Below the pieces are notes generated by a model. That model was not told where the DNA came from. It saw only the letters and a list, made by a program, of their open reading frames with translations, and ran no database searches. 64,000 nucleotides of DNA from SZUA-152 sp964645165 (GTDB lineage Bacteria; Pseudomonadota; Gammaproteobacteria; SZUA-152): positions 1-64,000 of the forward strand of contig CAZXZI010000001.1 of NCBI GenBank assembly GCA_964645165.1. Direction: 5' to 3'. Shown in pieces: positions 35,570-45,418 of the stretch. Each line of letters begins with the position of its first letter. The first letter of the stretch is position 1. Made by a program: the position numbers and the translations under genes.

Positions 35570-36316
35570 TTACCCAACAAATGACTTACTTTGACCCTTC
35601 TTCCGTGAGGCTCCTGCAGCGCTGGTTTCAAGATTCAGCTTCAGGGTTTTCACCTGGCCTGCATATTCAATATCAGCAACCAATTCGCCGCTGGCCACCT
35701 GCGTTGCCATAATCGGCAGGCTCAACAGGTTGTCACCTTTTTTAAGGTTCGTTTCCCAACTCAACTGACGGCGGCCGGGATAACCCACCAAGGCCACATT
35801 CTCAGGCAGGTGAATGGTAATTTTGGCGCCTTTCAATGCTTCGCCAGAGGCGAAGGCCAGTTTGATGGTTTGTTGTGCATTCAGCGCGATCGAAAGCGAA
35901 GGCTGTTTTGCTTCAGCGCTAGCCACCGTCTGTTCAGGTGCACTTCTTCCAGCCACATTGTCAACCGTCGGCAACGCATCTGGCGACATACCCACCACAA
36001 CCCACATTGCTAATGCTGCAGCAGCCGCGCTACCAAAACCCACCACAAATCCCTGGAGATGATGATTTTGCTGCTGGGAGACATTCCGATTGGCAGCATC
36101 TTTGAAGGTATTCGCCAACACGCGATCCGCAAAACCTGCCGGAGGCGTTGCTACCGGCATGGCTCGCAAGCTCTCCAGCATGCACATTTCTGAGTCGTAC
36201 ACGGCCTGACACGCTGCGCACGACGCCCGGTGGGTATCAAATGCGGCCTGCTCAGACACGTCCAATTCCTGGTCGCTGCCGTGGGTCAAATTATTGTTAA
36301 ATTCAGTACAATTCAT
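35570..36316 (-). CDS. Anti-sigma factor (zinc-finger type)
   Basis: 248 residues. The N-terminus has a zinc-binding anti-sigma pattern: Cys3, then a histidine and the CAAC of HRASCAACQ. A single membrane segment lies near residues 88-108, and the C-terminal periplasmic part (about 150-235) is beta-rich. It lies downstream of an ECF sigma gene and should hold that factor inactive at the membrane. Confidence 0.85.
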   Translation of the reverse strand: MNCTEFNNNLTHGSDQELDVSEQAAFDTHRASCAACQAVYDSEMCMLESLRAMPVATPPAGFADRVLANTFKDAANRNVSQQQNHHLQGFVVGFGSAAAAALAMWVVVGMSPDALPTVDNVAGRSAPEQTVASAEAKQPSLSIALNAQQTIKLAFASGEALKGAKITIHLPENVALVGYPGRRQLSWETNLKKGDNLLSLPIMATQVASGELVADIEYAGQVKTLKLNLETSAAGASRKKGQSKSFVG

Positions 36317-36389
36317 GATGTTTGCCTTCTTGATCTATAACACGCTTTATGAGCTGAAAGTGTTCCCATTTGGGAGATTTTCTTCAAAA

Positions 36390-36944
36390 TCAGGGTTTCA
36401 CGGCGTCTGCGTCAAGGATTTTACGCATTCGAGCCCGAGCACGATGAATACGTGATTTCAGGGTGCCCACCGGCACGTCCAGCATCTGCTGAAGCTCCAC
36501 CAGCCGATAGCCTTCGATATCGTGCAGAGTCAGCAATACCCGATGGTCATCCGACATTCGCTGAAAAGCGGCCTGCATGCGCTCAATGCGTTGATCCTCT
36601 GCTAATTCGTGATCCGGTGATTCCACAGTACTACCCGCCGTTTCGTAAAAAGCCACTTCGTCGTCGATGAATTCCAGCGGTGAGCGCTTTTGTCGACGTG
36701 TACCATCCACAAACATGCGGTACAGAGACGTCACCAGCCACGGACGTAGCTTCTCAACCACCTCAAGCTCGGCGCTGCGGGGAAACAGTTTGAGGAACAA
36801 GTCCTGCACCAGATCCTCCGCGTCTTCCGGATTGCCACAGAAACGGTAAGCGAGACGATACAGGTAGGTGATGTGGGGACGCACCAACGCGTCAAAACGC
36901 GCAGCCGAGCCTTTTTCAGATTTTTTAGCAGGGAATATCTTCAT
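36390..36944 (-). CDS. ECF RNA polymerase sigma factor
   Basis: About 184 residues with region 2 (YLYRLAYRFCGNPEDAEDLVQDLFLKLF) and region 4 (HRVLLTLHDIEGYRLVELQQMLDVPVGTLKSRIHRARARMRKIL). First gene of a leftward sigma/anti-sigma/acidic-protein operon. ATG at 36944 is used; a GTG two codons earlier is also in frame. The signal is unknown. Confidence 0.93.
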   Translation of the reverse strand: MKIFPAKKSEKGSAARFDALVRPHITYLYRLAYRFCGNPEDAEDLVQDLFLKLFPRSAELEVVEKLRPWLVTSLYRMFVDGTRRQKRSPLEFIDDEVAFYETAGSTVESPDHELAEDQRIERMQAAFQRMSDDHRVLLTLHDIEGYRLVELQQMLDVPVGTLKSRIHRARARMRKILDADAVKP

Positions 36945-37221
36945 TACCACGGAAGACTATAGAAAGCGGGAGTCCTTGGACAGCGAATTATAAATAATTT
37001 TTCTTTACTATTAATGAGTTACCAGCGCTGAAAAAGCGCAAGACGAGCGCCCAAGTCGAGTTTCTCCAGCAGGGAGAAAGACGACAGTCTGTAGTAAAAG
37101 GTTCCCAGACCAAAGCACAAAACACGCACCAGCCCTCACCGAATACCCCCTGCAACCTAGACTTGGCTTCATCGCGGTAGGGCGCTACAGTTGAAGCATC
37201 CACAAAAAATTGAGCGAACGC

Positions 37222-38349
37222 ATGTTTCACCATCAAGACACATTAGAGCGCCTTAACGACAATATCCCCTTGGGCGAAAAACTCGCAAGCGTGCATCGTG
37301 CCATCAAAGCGCAGTTTACTTTTGTCGACCGTATCGCGGTGGCAATTTATGACCACAAAACTGACATGCTGAAAACCTATGTGCACAGTAGTGGTGGCGA
37401 AAGCCCCTTGCGACATTACCAGGCTGCCTTGAGCAATGCACCCTCGTTACTGGAAATCATCAAGCAGCGTAAACCGCGAGTGGTAAATGACCTGAATATC
37501 TTTGCCGATGGAACGCAACTGCATTCCAAAAGCATCAAGCAGCAAGGTTATGCCTCCAGCTACACACTGCCCATGTTTTTGAACGACACTTTTTTTGGCT
37601 TTGTGTTTTTTAATTCCAACCAGAAAGAGGCCTTTAACGAAGCTGCGCTGCACTATTTCGACATCATCGGCCACCTGATTTCACTGCTGATCATCAATGA
37701 GCAAAGCTCTGTACGCACCCTGCTGGCTACAGTAAAAACTGCACACGACATGACCCATCATCGGGACTCGGAGACCGGTGCGCACATCGACCGCATGTCA
37801 CGCTACTCTCGCCTGATTGCGGTGCATATTGCCGATGACTACGATTTGGATGATGAATACATCGAGAATGTCTTTTTATTCTCCCCCCTGCACGATATCG
37901 GCAAAATCGCCATCACTGATAATATTTTGCAAAAAAAGGGCAAGCTCACCGAGTCCGAAACCGAAATTATGCGCACCCACGCACACAAGGGTTGCGAGAT
38001 CATCGACAGCATGCTGAAAGACCACGGCCTGGACAGCTTTGAAAATATCAACATCCTGCGCAACATCGCCGAATACCATCACGAGGCCGTTAACGGCACT
38101 GGCTATCCTCGGGGATTGCAGGGGGCAGAAATTCCATTGGAGGCGCGCATCGTCGCCGTGGCCGATGTATTCGATGCCCTCACCAGCAAACGACCTTACA
38201 AAGAGGCCTGGAGCAATCATGATGCCTACGCGATGCTACAGCGTCTCGCTGGCGGACAGCTCGACAAAGAGTGTGTTGATGCGCTGATTGCCAACAAAGA
38301 GCAGGTGGAAAAAATCCAACACGAGTTTGCTGAAGACCCCCTCGGCTAA
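37222..38349 (+). CDS. GAF/HD-GYP phosphodiesterase
   Basis: About 375 residues. An N-terminal GAF-like sensor (about 15-165) precedes an HD-GYP domain with SETGAHIDRMSRYS, LHDIGKIAI, HAHKG, YHHEAVNGTGYPRGLQG and ADVFDALTSKRPYKE, all key metal and catalytic positions present. HD-GYP enzymes hydrolyse cyclic-di-GMP. Cytosolic, no membrane helices. ATG at 37222 is used; a TTG four codons before is possible. An SDR gene begins eight bases later. Confidence 0.93.
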   Translation: MFHHQDTLERLNDNIPLGEKLASVHRAIKAQFTFVDRIAVAIYDHKTDMLKTYVHSSGGESPLRHYQAALSNAPSLLEIIKQRKPRVVNDLNIFADGTQLHSKSIKQQGYASSYTLPMFLNDTFFGFVFFNSNQKEAFNEAALHYFDIIGHLISLLIINEQSSVRTLLATVKTAHDMTHHRDSETGAHIDRMSRYSRLIAVHIADDYDLDDEYIENVFLFSPLHDIGKIAITDNILQKKGKLTESETEIMRTHAHKGCEIIDSMLKDHGLDSFENINILRNIAEYHHEAVNGTGYPRGLQGAEIPLEARIVAVADVFDALTSKRPYKEAWSNHDAYAMLQRLAGGQLDKECVDALIANKEQVEKIQHEFAEDPLG

Positions 38350-38357
38350 GCCCTTTC

Positions 38358-39230
38358 ATGGCTTCATCCATTTCACGCCAAACGCGTGGAGAACGCGCCG
38401 TGCTCATCACCGGTTGCTCCAGCGGCATTGGTTACTGTGTTGCCCACGGACTGAAAACACGCGGCTACACCGTTATCGCCAGCGCACGCAAGACGGAAGA
38501 CGTTTCCCGGCTGCAAACAGAAGGCCTCACCACGATTCAACTTGACCTCGCTGAGCCCGAATCTATCAAACGCGCCGTGGAAGAAACCCTACAGCTCAGC
38601 CACGGAAAGCTGTTTGCGGTGTTTAATAACGGTGCCTACGGGCAACCGGGCGCCGTGGAAGATTTATCGCGCGATATATTACGACAACAATTTGAAACCA
38701 ATTTTTTTGGCGCGGTGGACTTAGCGAATCAAATCATCCCCATTATGCGTAGGCAGGGTTACGGGCGCATTATCCAAAACAGTTCGGTACTGGGACTCAT
38801 CACCCTGCCCTACCGTGGCGCATACAACGCTAGCAAATTTGCATTGGAAGGCGTTACCGATACTCTGCGTCAGGAATTGACTGGCACCGGAATTAACGTG
38901 TCACTGATTGAACCCGGCCCCATTGAAAGCAAATTCCGAAAAAACGCCTTCATCGCCTACCAGCATCACATTGATTCTGCCAATAGCGCACATCGTAACA
39001 CCTATCAAAAAATGGAGGCTCGCTTAAGGAAAACCGGCCCCGCTGCACCCTTCACCCTGCCACCGGAGGCCGTACTGAAAAAAGTGATCCACGCTTTGGA
39101 ATCATCCCACCCCAGGCCGCGCTATTACGTGACGTTTCCAACTTACTTGTTTGGTATATTGCGACGCCTGTGCAGTACTCGTTGGTTGGACAATATTCTC
39201 TTAAAAGTCTCCAGGGACGAAAACAAATAA
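38358..39230 (+). CDS. Short-chain dehydrogenase/reductase
   Basis: 290 residues with the Rossmann glycine motif VLITGCSSGIGYCVA, NNGAYGQPG (in place of NNAG), and the catalytic Ser and YxxxK (YRGAYNASKFALEG). Long C-terminus with a basic RPRYYVTFPTYLFG stretch, similar to SDRs acting on lipids or retinol-like substrates. Follows the HD-GYP gene closely and probably shares its transcript, though no functional link is apparent. Confidence 0.9.
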   Translation: MASSISRQTRGERAVLITGCSSGIGYCVAHGLKTRGYTVIASARKTEDVSRLQTEGLTTIQLDLAEPESIKRAVEETLQLSHGKLFAVFNNGAYGQPGAVEDLSRDILRQQFETNFFGAVDLANQIIPIMRRQGYGRIIQNSSVLGLITLPYRGAYNASKFALEGVTDTLRQELTGTGINVSLIEPGPIESKFRKNAFIAYQHHIDSANSAHRNTYQKMEARLRKTGPAAPFTLPPEAVLKKVIHALESSHPRPRYYVTFPTYLFGILRRLCSTRWLDNILLKVSRDENK

Positions 39231-39285
39231 CCTTATCCCACTGTACTGTATCTTTTCTCTTTATCACTTTCCCTTTACGCTGCCG

Positions 39286-41124
39286 TTATGGAATTGTGAA
39301 ATGAAACGTCGCACCTTCCCCTACCGCCGATTCTGCCCAAATTGCACCACCATGCCGTTGAATAATACGCTTGACGGTAGCCAGCCCTACCCCTGTTCCC
39401 TCAAAGTCATCGGCTTTATGCAGCCGTTGAAACACGCCGAACAGCTTTTCTGCATGCTGCATATCAAAACCGGCACCGTTATCCCGAACAAAATAAATCT
39501 TTTTACCGCGCTGGTTCACCACGCCAAATGTGATGTGCGCCTGTTTCTCATGACCGCTATATTTCCAGGCATTATTGATCAGATTATCCATCACCACAGC
39601 CATTAGCTGCGGATCGCCTCGCACTACCAAACCTGGCTGAATATCCCAGACCACATCACGTTGCACCCCGTCTTGTGACAGGCGCATCTTGGCCTGCGTG
39701 ACCAACACACTTAAATCAACATCCGTGAGTGTCATTTGGCTACGACCGATACGCGCCAGATTAAGAATGCCATCAATCAAATCAGCCATGTGCTGCCCGG
39801 CCTTTACCACGCGCGATAAATGATCACGCTCATCTTTATTCAGCTTGTCCGCCGCATCTTCCAGCAAAATTTGACTAAAGCTGGTAATCGAACGCAGCGG
39901 TGTGCGTAAATCATGGGCTATTGAATAACTAAAAGCCTCTAGCTCATTATTCTTCTCACGTAACTCGCTGGTCCGACCTTCCACCACTTCTTCAAGATGG
40001 AGTCGATAGGCCTCCAGCTCCAACTCTGTTTGTCGTCGCTGGGTCACATCCATCAACGCCACGGTAAACATTTTCTTATTTCCCAACATAATCTGAGATA
40101 TTGATGCCTCAACCGGAAACTCTTCTCCATTTTTCCTCAGACCCGGGACAATTGGTCTATCCTGCGCCATGCGTTTTTGAATGTCTTTGCTGGAAAAATC
40201 ATTAATGTTTATTGTGTGTGATTCCCGATACTGCTCTGGCAACAACATACCAAGCTGACGACCAAGCACTTCATGTTCTGCATAGCCAAACACTTGTTCC
40301 GCTTGCCGATTAAACAAAGTTATGCGGTGATCTTCATCAATAGTAATCAATGCGCTACCGGCAATATTGATAACTGCCTCCAAGCGCATTTCACTCTGAT
40401 GCAGTTTTTGTTGAGTCTTTCGAATGGCATGCAGCAGCTGTCCAACGCCTCGATACAAAGCGCCAATCTCATTGGCATCATCAGATGAAACTTCTTCATC
40501 AAAACGGCGTTGCTCTGCGATATCACGCACACGGTGAGCCAGAGAAACAATAGGGACACTAAAATATCGATGCAGCCAAAATGCCAACAAATAGGATGCC
40601 AGAAACACAGCGGAAATCACAAAAATAATATTCTTGTACAAGCTCTGTATACTCATGCCATATTGCTCGACTGACATGCGCACATAAACATCGCCAAACC
40701 GCTTGCCAATGTAATTGACGGGTAAAAGCATTCTGGCCACACCCGCCTCAACTTCTATATTCTCGTTATTTTTCTTATCGGGATGGCGGGGAGAGGACAT
40801 AGCAAAAGAGGGAGATTTTTCGTATTGAAAAACCAGCAGCCCGTTCCGGTCATACAAAAAAACATTAAATATTGCCGGAAAATAATGCAGTTTCTCCACC
40901 ACTTCTGCAGAAATGTCAGCATTTGATGAGCGTATAATTTTCACTAAATCCAGAGACATCATCTTCATTTCAGACTGTGCGTGCTTCACTGCCTCTTCAC
41001 GCATATATTGGCCATGCACATACACAACGGAAAAAAATCCCAAGAGCGATACCAGCAAGGTTGAACCAAAGATCGCCAAAAAGAATTTATTCTTTATGGG
41101 GAGCTTGAAAAAAAAATTAAACAT
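39286..41124 (-). CDS. PAS-domain sensor histidine kinase
   Basis: 612 residues. Membrane helices at about 13-35 and 165-185 enclose a periplasmic domain; a HAMP region (185-240) leads to a PAS domain (about 245-365) and a coiled coil. HisKA contains His404 in YSIAHDLRTPLRSITSFSQI and is followed by HATPase (DNLINNAWKYSG, VRDNGAGFDM, GTGVGLATVKRIIQRHGG). Its receiver partner is not adjacent. The dead fragment at 57628-57957 comes from a related kinase. Confidence 0.93.
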   Translation of the reverse strand: MFNFFFKLPIKNKFFLAIFGSTLLVSLLGFFSVVYVHGQYMREEAVKHAQSEMKMMSLDLVKIIRSSNADISAEVVEKLHYFPAIFNVFLYDRNGLLVFQYEKSPSFAMSSPRHPDKKNNENIEVEAGVARMLLPVNYIGKRFGDVYVRMSVEQYGMSIQSLYKNIIFVISAVFLASYLLAFWLHRYFSVPIVSLAHRVRDIAEQRRFDEEVSSDDANEIGALYRGVGQLLHAIRKTQQKLHQSEMRLEAVINIAGSALITIDEDHRITLFNRQAEQVFGYAEHEVLGRQLGMLLPEQYRESHTININDFSSKDIQKRMAQDRPIVPGLRKNGEEFPVEASISQIMLGNKKMFTVALMDVTQRRQTELELEAYRLHLEEVVEGRTSELREKNNELEAFSYSIAHDLRTPLRSITSFSQILLEDAADKLNKDERDHLSRVVKAGQHMADLIDGILNLARIGRSQMTLTDVDLSVLVTQAKMRLSQDGVQRDVVWDIQPGLVVRGDPQLMAVVMDNLINNAWKYSGHEKQAHITFGVVNQRGKKIYFVRDNGAGFDMQHAEKLFGVFQRLHKADDFEGTGVGLATVKRIIQRHGGAIWAESAVGEGATFHFTIP

Positions 41125-41173
41125 TCCAACTCACTCTTCGTGCCAGCTGACTAATTTCATAGCAACACCATTT

Positions 41174-41590
41174 TCAAATGCCCTGTGTTGTAACAACAAT
41201 CTTTCGCCGATGACCCATGGCACGGTGCTCCCACAGAAATACTCCCTGCCAAACACCTAATGCGCAACGCCCTGCTTGCACTGGCAGAGTCAAATCGCTG
41301 TGTGTCAGAATGGTACGCACGTGCGCGGCCATGTCATCCGGCCCTTCATCACGATGAATAAACATAGGATCACCATCCGGTACCAGTTTCACCATAAAGG
41401 TTTCCATATCCTGGCGCACCGCAGGGTCGGCATTTTCACACAGCATCAGTGACGCGCTGGTATGCGCAACAAACACATGACATAGCCCGGTATTGATACC
41501 CGCGGCAGCCACGACCTGTTGCACATCCTCGGTGATATTGTAACTACCCCGCCCTCGCGTATTCACTGACAATGTATCTTGAAAAAACAT
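41174..41590 (-). CDS. YjbQ/UPF0047 family protein
   Basis: About 138 residues from MFFQDTLSVNT, with AGGGG upstream. The motifs GLCHVFVAHTSASLMLCENADP, FIHRDEGPDDMAAHVRTIL and GVWQGVFLWEHRA match YjbQ, a small trimeric protein reported to have thiamine-phosphate synthase activity in vitro. Conserved histidines suggest a metal site. The longer frame upstream reads through the terminator and is not used. Confidence 0.92.
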   Translation of the reverse strand: MFFQDTLSVNTRGRGSYNITEDVQQVVAAAGINTGLCHVFVAHTSASLMLCENADPAVRQDMETFMVKLVPDGDPMFIHRDEGPDDMAAHVRTILTHSDLTLPVQAGRCALGVWQGVFLWEHRAMGHRRKIVVTTQGI

Positions 41591-41643
41591 TAGTACCCCT
41601 GGATTTTTCTTAAGCCTACCCGTCCCGCATTCCCACCACAAAT

Positions 41644-41682
41644 AAAAAAGCGGGCACCCCATCTTGAGGGAACCCGCTTAAA
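41644..41682 (-). terminator. Rho-independent terminator after the DUF4382 lipoprotein gene
   Basis: Read leftward, AAGCGGGT and its partner GCCCGCTT form a stem with an inner CCC/GGG extension, followed by TTTTTTAT. It ends the large lipoprotein transcript before the yjbQ gene. Confidence 0.88.
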
Positions 41683-41718
41683 TTCCTGACAGCAATATTT
41701 TGCTGGCATACCGGTTGT

Positions 41719-43650
41719 TTACTCGAGCAGCACGGAGGCAAACCTTGCTGTAATCGTGGCGCTGGCATCATCATACGGCCCAGTCGCAACGACATGTTTC
41801 ACCAATGCGCCTACCTGCAAGCGCGCATTGAGATCTGCCGTAAAGCTGGCAAAGTCGGTATGCAATTGACTGCTACCAGACTGCACCAACCAATACACGC
41901 CCGCACTATTTTCGCGAGGCACGATGCGAGGGGTTGCCGTCGCCATGGTGAGATCGATGGCGAATCTGGCACGGGCAACGTGATGAAATAACCCCACGCC
42001 GTCCAGGTTGAGGCTTATGCCATCGGCAGCACTGCTCGAAATGGCCGTCGCAGAAGCGGGATCCCAGGCAATGGCCATCACCGCTTTCAACAGCGATACA
42101 TCCACAATAGTCTGCGCGGTAAAATCAGTGGGAGCTGCTGTGCTGACCTGCCCGAAGGTTCGCACAAAACCACGCAACTTCACTGGTGTGCCAGCCGCTA
42201 GTGTACTCATATCCAGTGTTGCAGTGTCGATTTCGTAATAGGCAGGATCAGAATCATTGGCAGTCACATCACCCGTACCGGCGAAATCAAACAAGCCGAT
42301 ACGACGCCCATCAATGGCCTGCACATCGATCACAAAGGGTAACGGCTGTTCAGGAATTCCCACCACACCCAGCACCGTGCCGCGCAGTGTGGTCAGACGC
42401 ATTTTTACCCGACCCTGATTGTTCACCCCGGCATCCATTTCCAGTGGGTTCGCCATATCATTGGTGAGCACACCAAACACACGCACCCGTTGCCCCACAG
42501 AAACATCATCGATGTTGTAATTGTTACCCATGGACAGCTGGCGTTTCACGCGGGTCATGTCGCCCATGTTCACCGTGACTTCGTCGTTGAAGATCACACT
42601 GCCACCGGCGCGGACTAACGTTGCACCTTTCACCGTCAGCGTATCACCGCTGCGTGCGATCACATTTCCCGTCACCACATCCAGCTCGCCACCGGGTACG
42701 CTGGAACCGGCATACACTTCGCGCGCTTCAAAACGGCGCGGATTAAATTTGAGATCACCAATCACAATGGTGGCAGTAAAGGTGGGCTGTGCTTCCAGCG
42801 CAACTAGACCAGACTGACCTTCGTAACTTTCATCATTAATTTCAAATTGCGTTGCATCGTTGGTCACGACATGAAGCGCACCAAAACGACGATGGTGGTC
42901 TGTGTTAAACACATGATGGAAGGGACGCAGGATCACCTCAAAGCTATTTGTCGCCACATCCACACTGGCCAAGGGGCCGCGCAGGCGATGCGGCTTGGGT
43001 GTTTCCAGCGCCACATCTGCTAGCAAAAACGGCTCGACGACTTGTGTTGGCACACCCGCATCATCAAAGCTCACGTTATTAGAAGCCTTGAGATCAAAAT
43101 CCAGAGTGAGGTGACTGGGAATACCGGGGGCAACAATCAGTTTGTTACGCCCGTCGAGGTTTACCGTAACCTCCAGCTGCGTCACCACACCACCCTCTGC
43201 ATCGACGATGTTGTTGACTTGCACGGCATCGCCCACGTCATTTTCTACCCAGATGTCGGCGTCGCTGTAATCCAACACCATACTGGCCTTAACGTAGGCG
43301 CCGTTGGGTACGGTGGCCGCGGTGAGAAATTCGGTCAGCTCCGTGTATTGCGCAAAATCCACACGGGTCGATAGTGGCACTGTTTCCACCACCGCACCGT
43401 TGGCCTTGGTCAAGGTGAGTGACAGCACATCCACCGTGTAACTGGCAAAGTCACCTTCGGCATCGGTAAGACCGATCACCACTTCACCGTCGCCTTCTAC
43501 TGCACTATCTGCCGCACTATCGCTAGGCGCTCCGCAACCCGCCAACGACAGGCTGGAAAGTAATAATAAAAGGCTCAGGAAAAAATGACGCGGCAGCGGG
43601 CTAACGAATGCCGCAGTTCTGCGCCGGAATTGTTGATAAAAAGTATTCAT
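41719..43650 (-). CDS. DUF4382/DUF5666-type lipoprotein
   Basis: About 643 residues from MNTFYQQFRRR, preceded by GGAGACCATC. A lipoprotein signal ends LSLAGC. An N-terminal DUF4382 domain (about 35-180: EVVIGLTDAEGDFASYTVDVLSLTL) is followed by several DUF5666-like beta modules of about 70-80 residues (e.g. LTVKGATLVRAGGSVIFNDEVTVN). Probably surface or periplasmic; molecular function unknown. A MITE-like element lies 120 bases upstream and could affect its promoter. Confidence 0.82.
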   Translation of the reverse strand: MNTFYQQFRRRTAAFVSPLPRHFFLSLLLLLSSLSLAGCGAPSDSAADSAVEGDGEVVIGLTDAEGDFASYTVDVLSLTLTKANGAVVETVPLSTRVDFAQYTELTEFLTAATVPNGAYVKASMVLDYSDADIWVENDVGDAVQVNNIVDAEGGVVTQLEVTVNLDGRNKLIVAPGIPSHLTLDFDLKASNNVSFDDAGVPTQVVEPFLLADVALETPKPHRLRGPLASVDVATNSFEVILRPFHHVFNTDHHRRFGALHVVTNDATQFEINDESYEGQSGLVALEAQPTFTATIVIGDLKFNPRRFEAREVYAGSSVPGGELDVVTGNVIARSGDTLTVKGATLVRAGGSVIFNDEVTVNMGDMTRVKRQLSMGNNYNIDDVSVGQRVRVFGVLTNDMANPLEMDAGVNNQGRVKMRLTTLRGTVLGVVGIPEQPLPFVIDVQAIDGRRIGLFDFAGTGDVTANDSDPAYYEIDTATLDMSTLAAGTPVKLRGFVRTFGQVSTAAPTDFTAQTIVDVSLLKAVMAIAWDPASATAISSSAADGISLNLDGVGLFHHVARARFAIDLTMATATPRIVPRENSAGVYWLVQSGSSQLHTDFASFTADLNARLQVGALVKHVVATGPYDDASATITARFASVLLE

Positions 43651-43771
43651 GATGGTCTCCCTGTAAAATGGTCGTGTGCATCCGTTTAAAATCAGATGTT
43701 CACCCCGTACAACGCAGAGCAGACCTGTCGGTTGACAGAAAAAAAGAAAAGGCTGATTTTTTATTTCACAA

Positions 43772-43958
43772 CACTGCTGTCCCGTTAACATTCGCCTGCG
43801 CGGGTATAATTATTTGTTTTTCATGAGCTGCTGCACGATTTGAAAATTTGAGACATGAATAGCCAGTAATCTCTACGGTCATTTCGGCGAAGGCCGGAAT
43901 ACCCAAAACGCTTCGCGGGGCAGGCTCTGACGGATATAAAGTTAACGGGACAGCAGTA
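43772..43958. mobile_element. MITE-like non-autonomous element, copy 2 (187 bp)
   Basis: The ends are CACTGCTGTCCCGTTAAC and GTTAACGGGACAGCAGTA. The flanking ATTTCACAA is exactly duplicated at 43763-43771 and 43959-43967, a perfect 9-base target duplication. It matches copy 1 (21442-21732) over both ends and the flanking subterminal sequence. Its inner segment of about 55 bases (CCCAAAAC...GGCAGGCTCTGACG) is the reverse complement of the equivalent part of copy 1, and carries one rather than three 28-base units. Non-coding. Confidence 0.9.
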
Positions 43959-43981
43959 ATTTCACAAGAAGTATGCAAAGG

Positions 43982-44851
43982 CTACCAACGATAGGTCATA
44001 CCCGCACCGGCAAAGCCCACGTGATCGTCGCTATTTTTGAGCGTTTGCCCGCCCACGTTTACACTTAATCGCCACTGTTTATTTAGATCCGTAGAATAAC
44101 GCAGTGCATAGACGAAACTGGTTTCTCCGCTCACCGCAGACACACTCTTCATCCACGAAAACCCCCACAAATTATCGCCACTAAAATAAGACACACTGGC
44201 ACTGCTTCGGCGCTCTTCCAGCCCAGCAGAAAGATCCAGGGTCGCTGCTGAAAAAATTAATTGAAAAACCGGATACTGCGCGAGCGCTTGAATGTCTTTA
44301 TCGTAATGATGACGCGCAAAGCCTAGAGAAAACGACCATGACCCCTCGCTGAAATAGCTCACATCAACGGCCGCGCCCGTACTTTTCACCTCTACCTCGG
44401 GGTCACATTTCGCCAAAATGATTGCGGCGCAATCCGTGGTAAACGTCAGCGTGCGCCACTGAGGGCGCAGCGAAAACTGCCAATGCTGCAAGTTGGCATC
44501 CACCACCCCACGCAGAGTATCGGTCACCAGGGTATCTTCTTCGCCCCAATGTTCCAGATCAATGCCGCCACTGACCTGTGCCAGCGGATCAGTACGTAAG
44601 CCCAACAAAACAGTACGCGTAATAAAGGGATTATTCTGGCTATCGGACCGATTACTGGACGTCGAAAACAACAAACGCGTATCGTCGACAAAGGCATAAT
44701 CCAGATCAAGATAACGGTCGCGACTACCCTCGGCGTCCCCACCGGCACCAAAAGAAATCGACGACGGCAAACCTTCGGCCTGCGCAACAGGCACAAACAA
44801 CGTCGCACCCAACAGGTACGACAAAAAATATTGTCTCAAAACACACTCCAC
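43982..44851 (-). CDS. Predicted outer-membrane beta-barrel protein
   Basis: About 285-289 residues with a signal peptide (LLGATLFVPVAQAEG) and alternating-residue strands ending in a C-terminal Trp (GAGMTYRW). The GTG at 44851 or a TTG four codons later with GGAG upstream may be the true start. Three cysteines occur in one loop (TTDCAAIILAKCDPE). Last gene of the second sigma-factor operon, four bases from the DUF3106 gene. No named family. Confidence 0.75.
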   Translation of the reverse strand: MECVLRQYFLSYLLGATLFVPVAQAEGLPSSISFGAGGDAEGSRDRYLDLDYAFVDDTRLLFSTSSNRSDSQNNPFITRTVLLGLRTDPLAQVSGGIDLEHWGEEDTLVTDTLRGVVDANLQHWQFSLRPQWRTLTFTTDCAAIILAKCDPEVEVKSTGAAVDVSYFSEGSWSFSLGFARHHYDKDIQALAQYPVFQLIFSAATLDLSAGLEERRSSASVSYFSGDNLWGFSWMKSVSAVSGETSFVYALRYSTDLNKQWRLSVNVGGQTLKNSDDHVGFAGAGMTYRW

Positions 44852-44854
44852 CCT

Positions 44855-45418
44855 TTAGCGTCGATGTCGTATCTCCCGACGAATTTCCCGCTTGATTTGA
44901 CGCCGCATCTGCCGCCGCTCCACCTGACGCTCCATTACCGCACGCCGTTGCGCAGGCGGCATTTTCTGCCAGCGTTCACGTAGCGCCGCACGCCGCGCTG
45001 GCGGCAGGTCACGGAATTGACGAAAACGATTGCGCAGGCGTTTCCTTTCGGCCGCTGGCAGTGACATAAACTGTTCAAAGCGACGACGCACCCGTTGACG
45101 TTTTTCCGGTGGCAATTGCTGCCAGCGGGCAAAACGCTTTTTAGCGCGCGCCCGTTGTTCCGGCGTCAACTGTGCCCATCGTTTTATACCTTTGCGCAGG
45201 CGCTGCTGCCGGCCCGGCGGCAGGCCTTGCCATTTTTCCGCAAAAGGCGCCAACAAGGTTTGCTCTTCCGCACTCAAGGATCGCCACTCAATGCCCTGAC
45301 TGATGCCTTGGTTCATCGGTGGTTCGCCATCGCTGGCCTGCGACAGCAACGGGCTACCGACCAGCAACAACGAGATCACCATCAACCAGCCACTGCGTTT
45401 CAATTGTTTACTGTCCAT
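44855..45418 (-). CDS. DUF3106 protein
   Basis: About 187 residues with a signal-type N-terminus (GWLMVISLLLVGSPLLSQAS). The rest is helical and extremely Arg/Gln-rich, made of repeats of the form W..LPP.KRQR.R.RF..F. This is the DUF3106 pattern. AGAGG lies nine bases ahead of the ATG at 45418; the upstream gene overlaps it by 11 bases. Function unknown; periplasmic, very basic, in contrast to its acidic neighbours. Confidence 0.85.
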   Translation of the reverse strand: MDSKQLKRSGWLMVISLLLVGSPLLSQASDGEPPMNQGISQGIEWRSLSAEEQTLLAPFAEKWQGLPPGRQQRLRKGIKRWAQLTPEQRARAKKRFARWQQLPPEKRQRVRRRFEQFMSLPAAERKRLRNRFRQFRDLPPARRAALRERWQKMPPAQRRAVMERQVERRQMRRQIKREIRREIRHRR

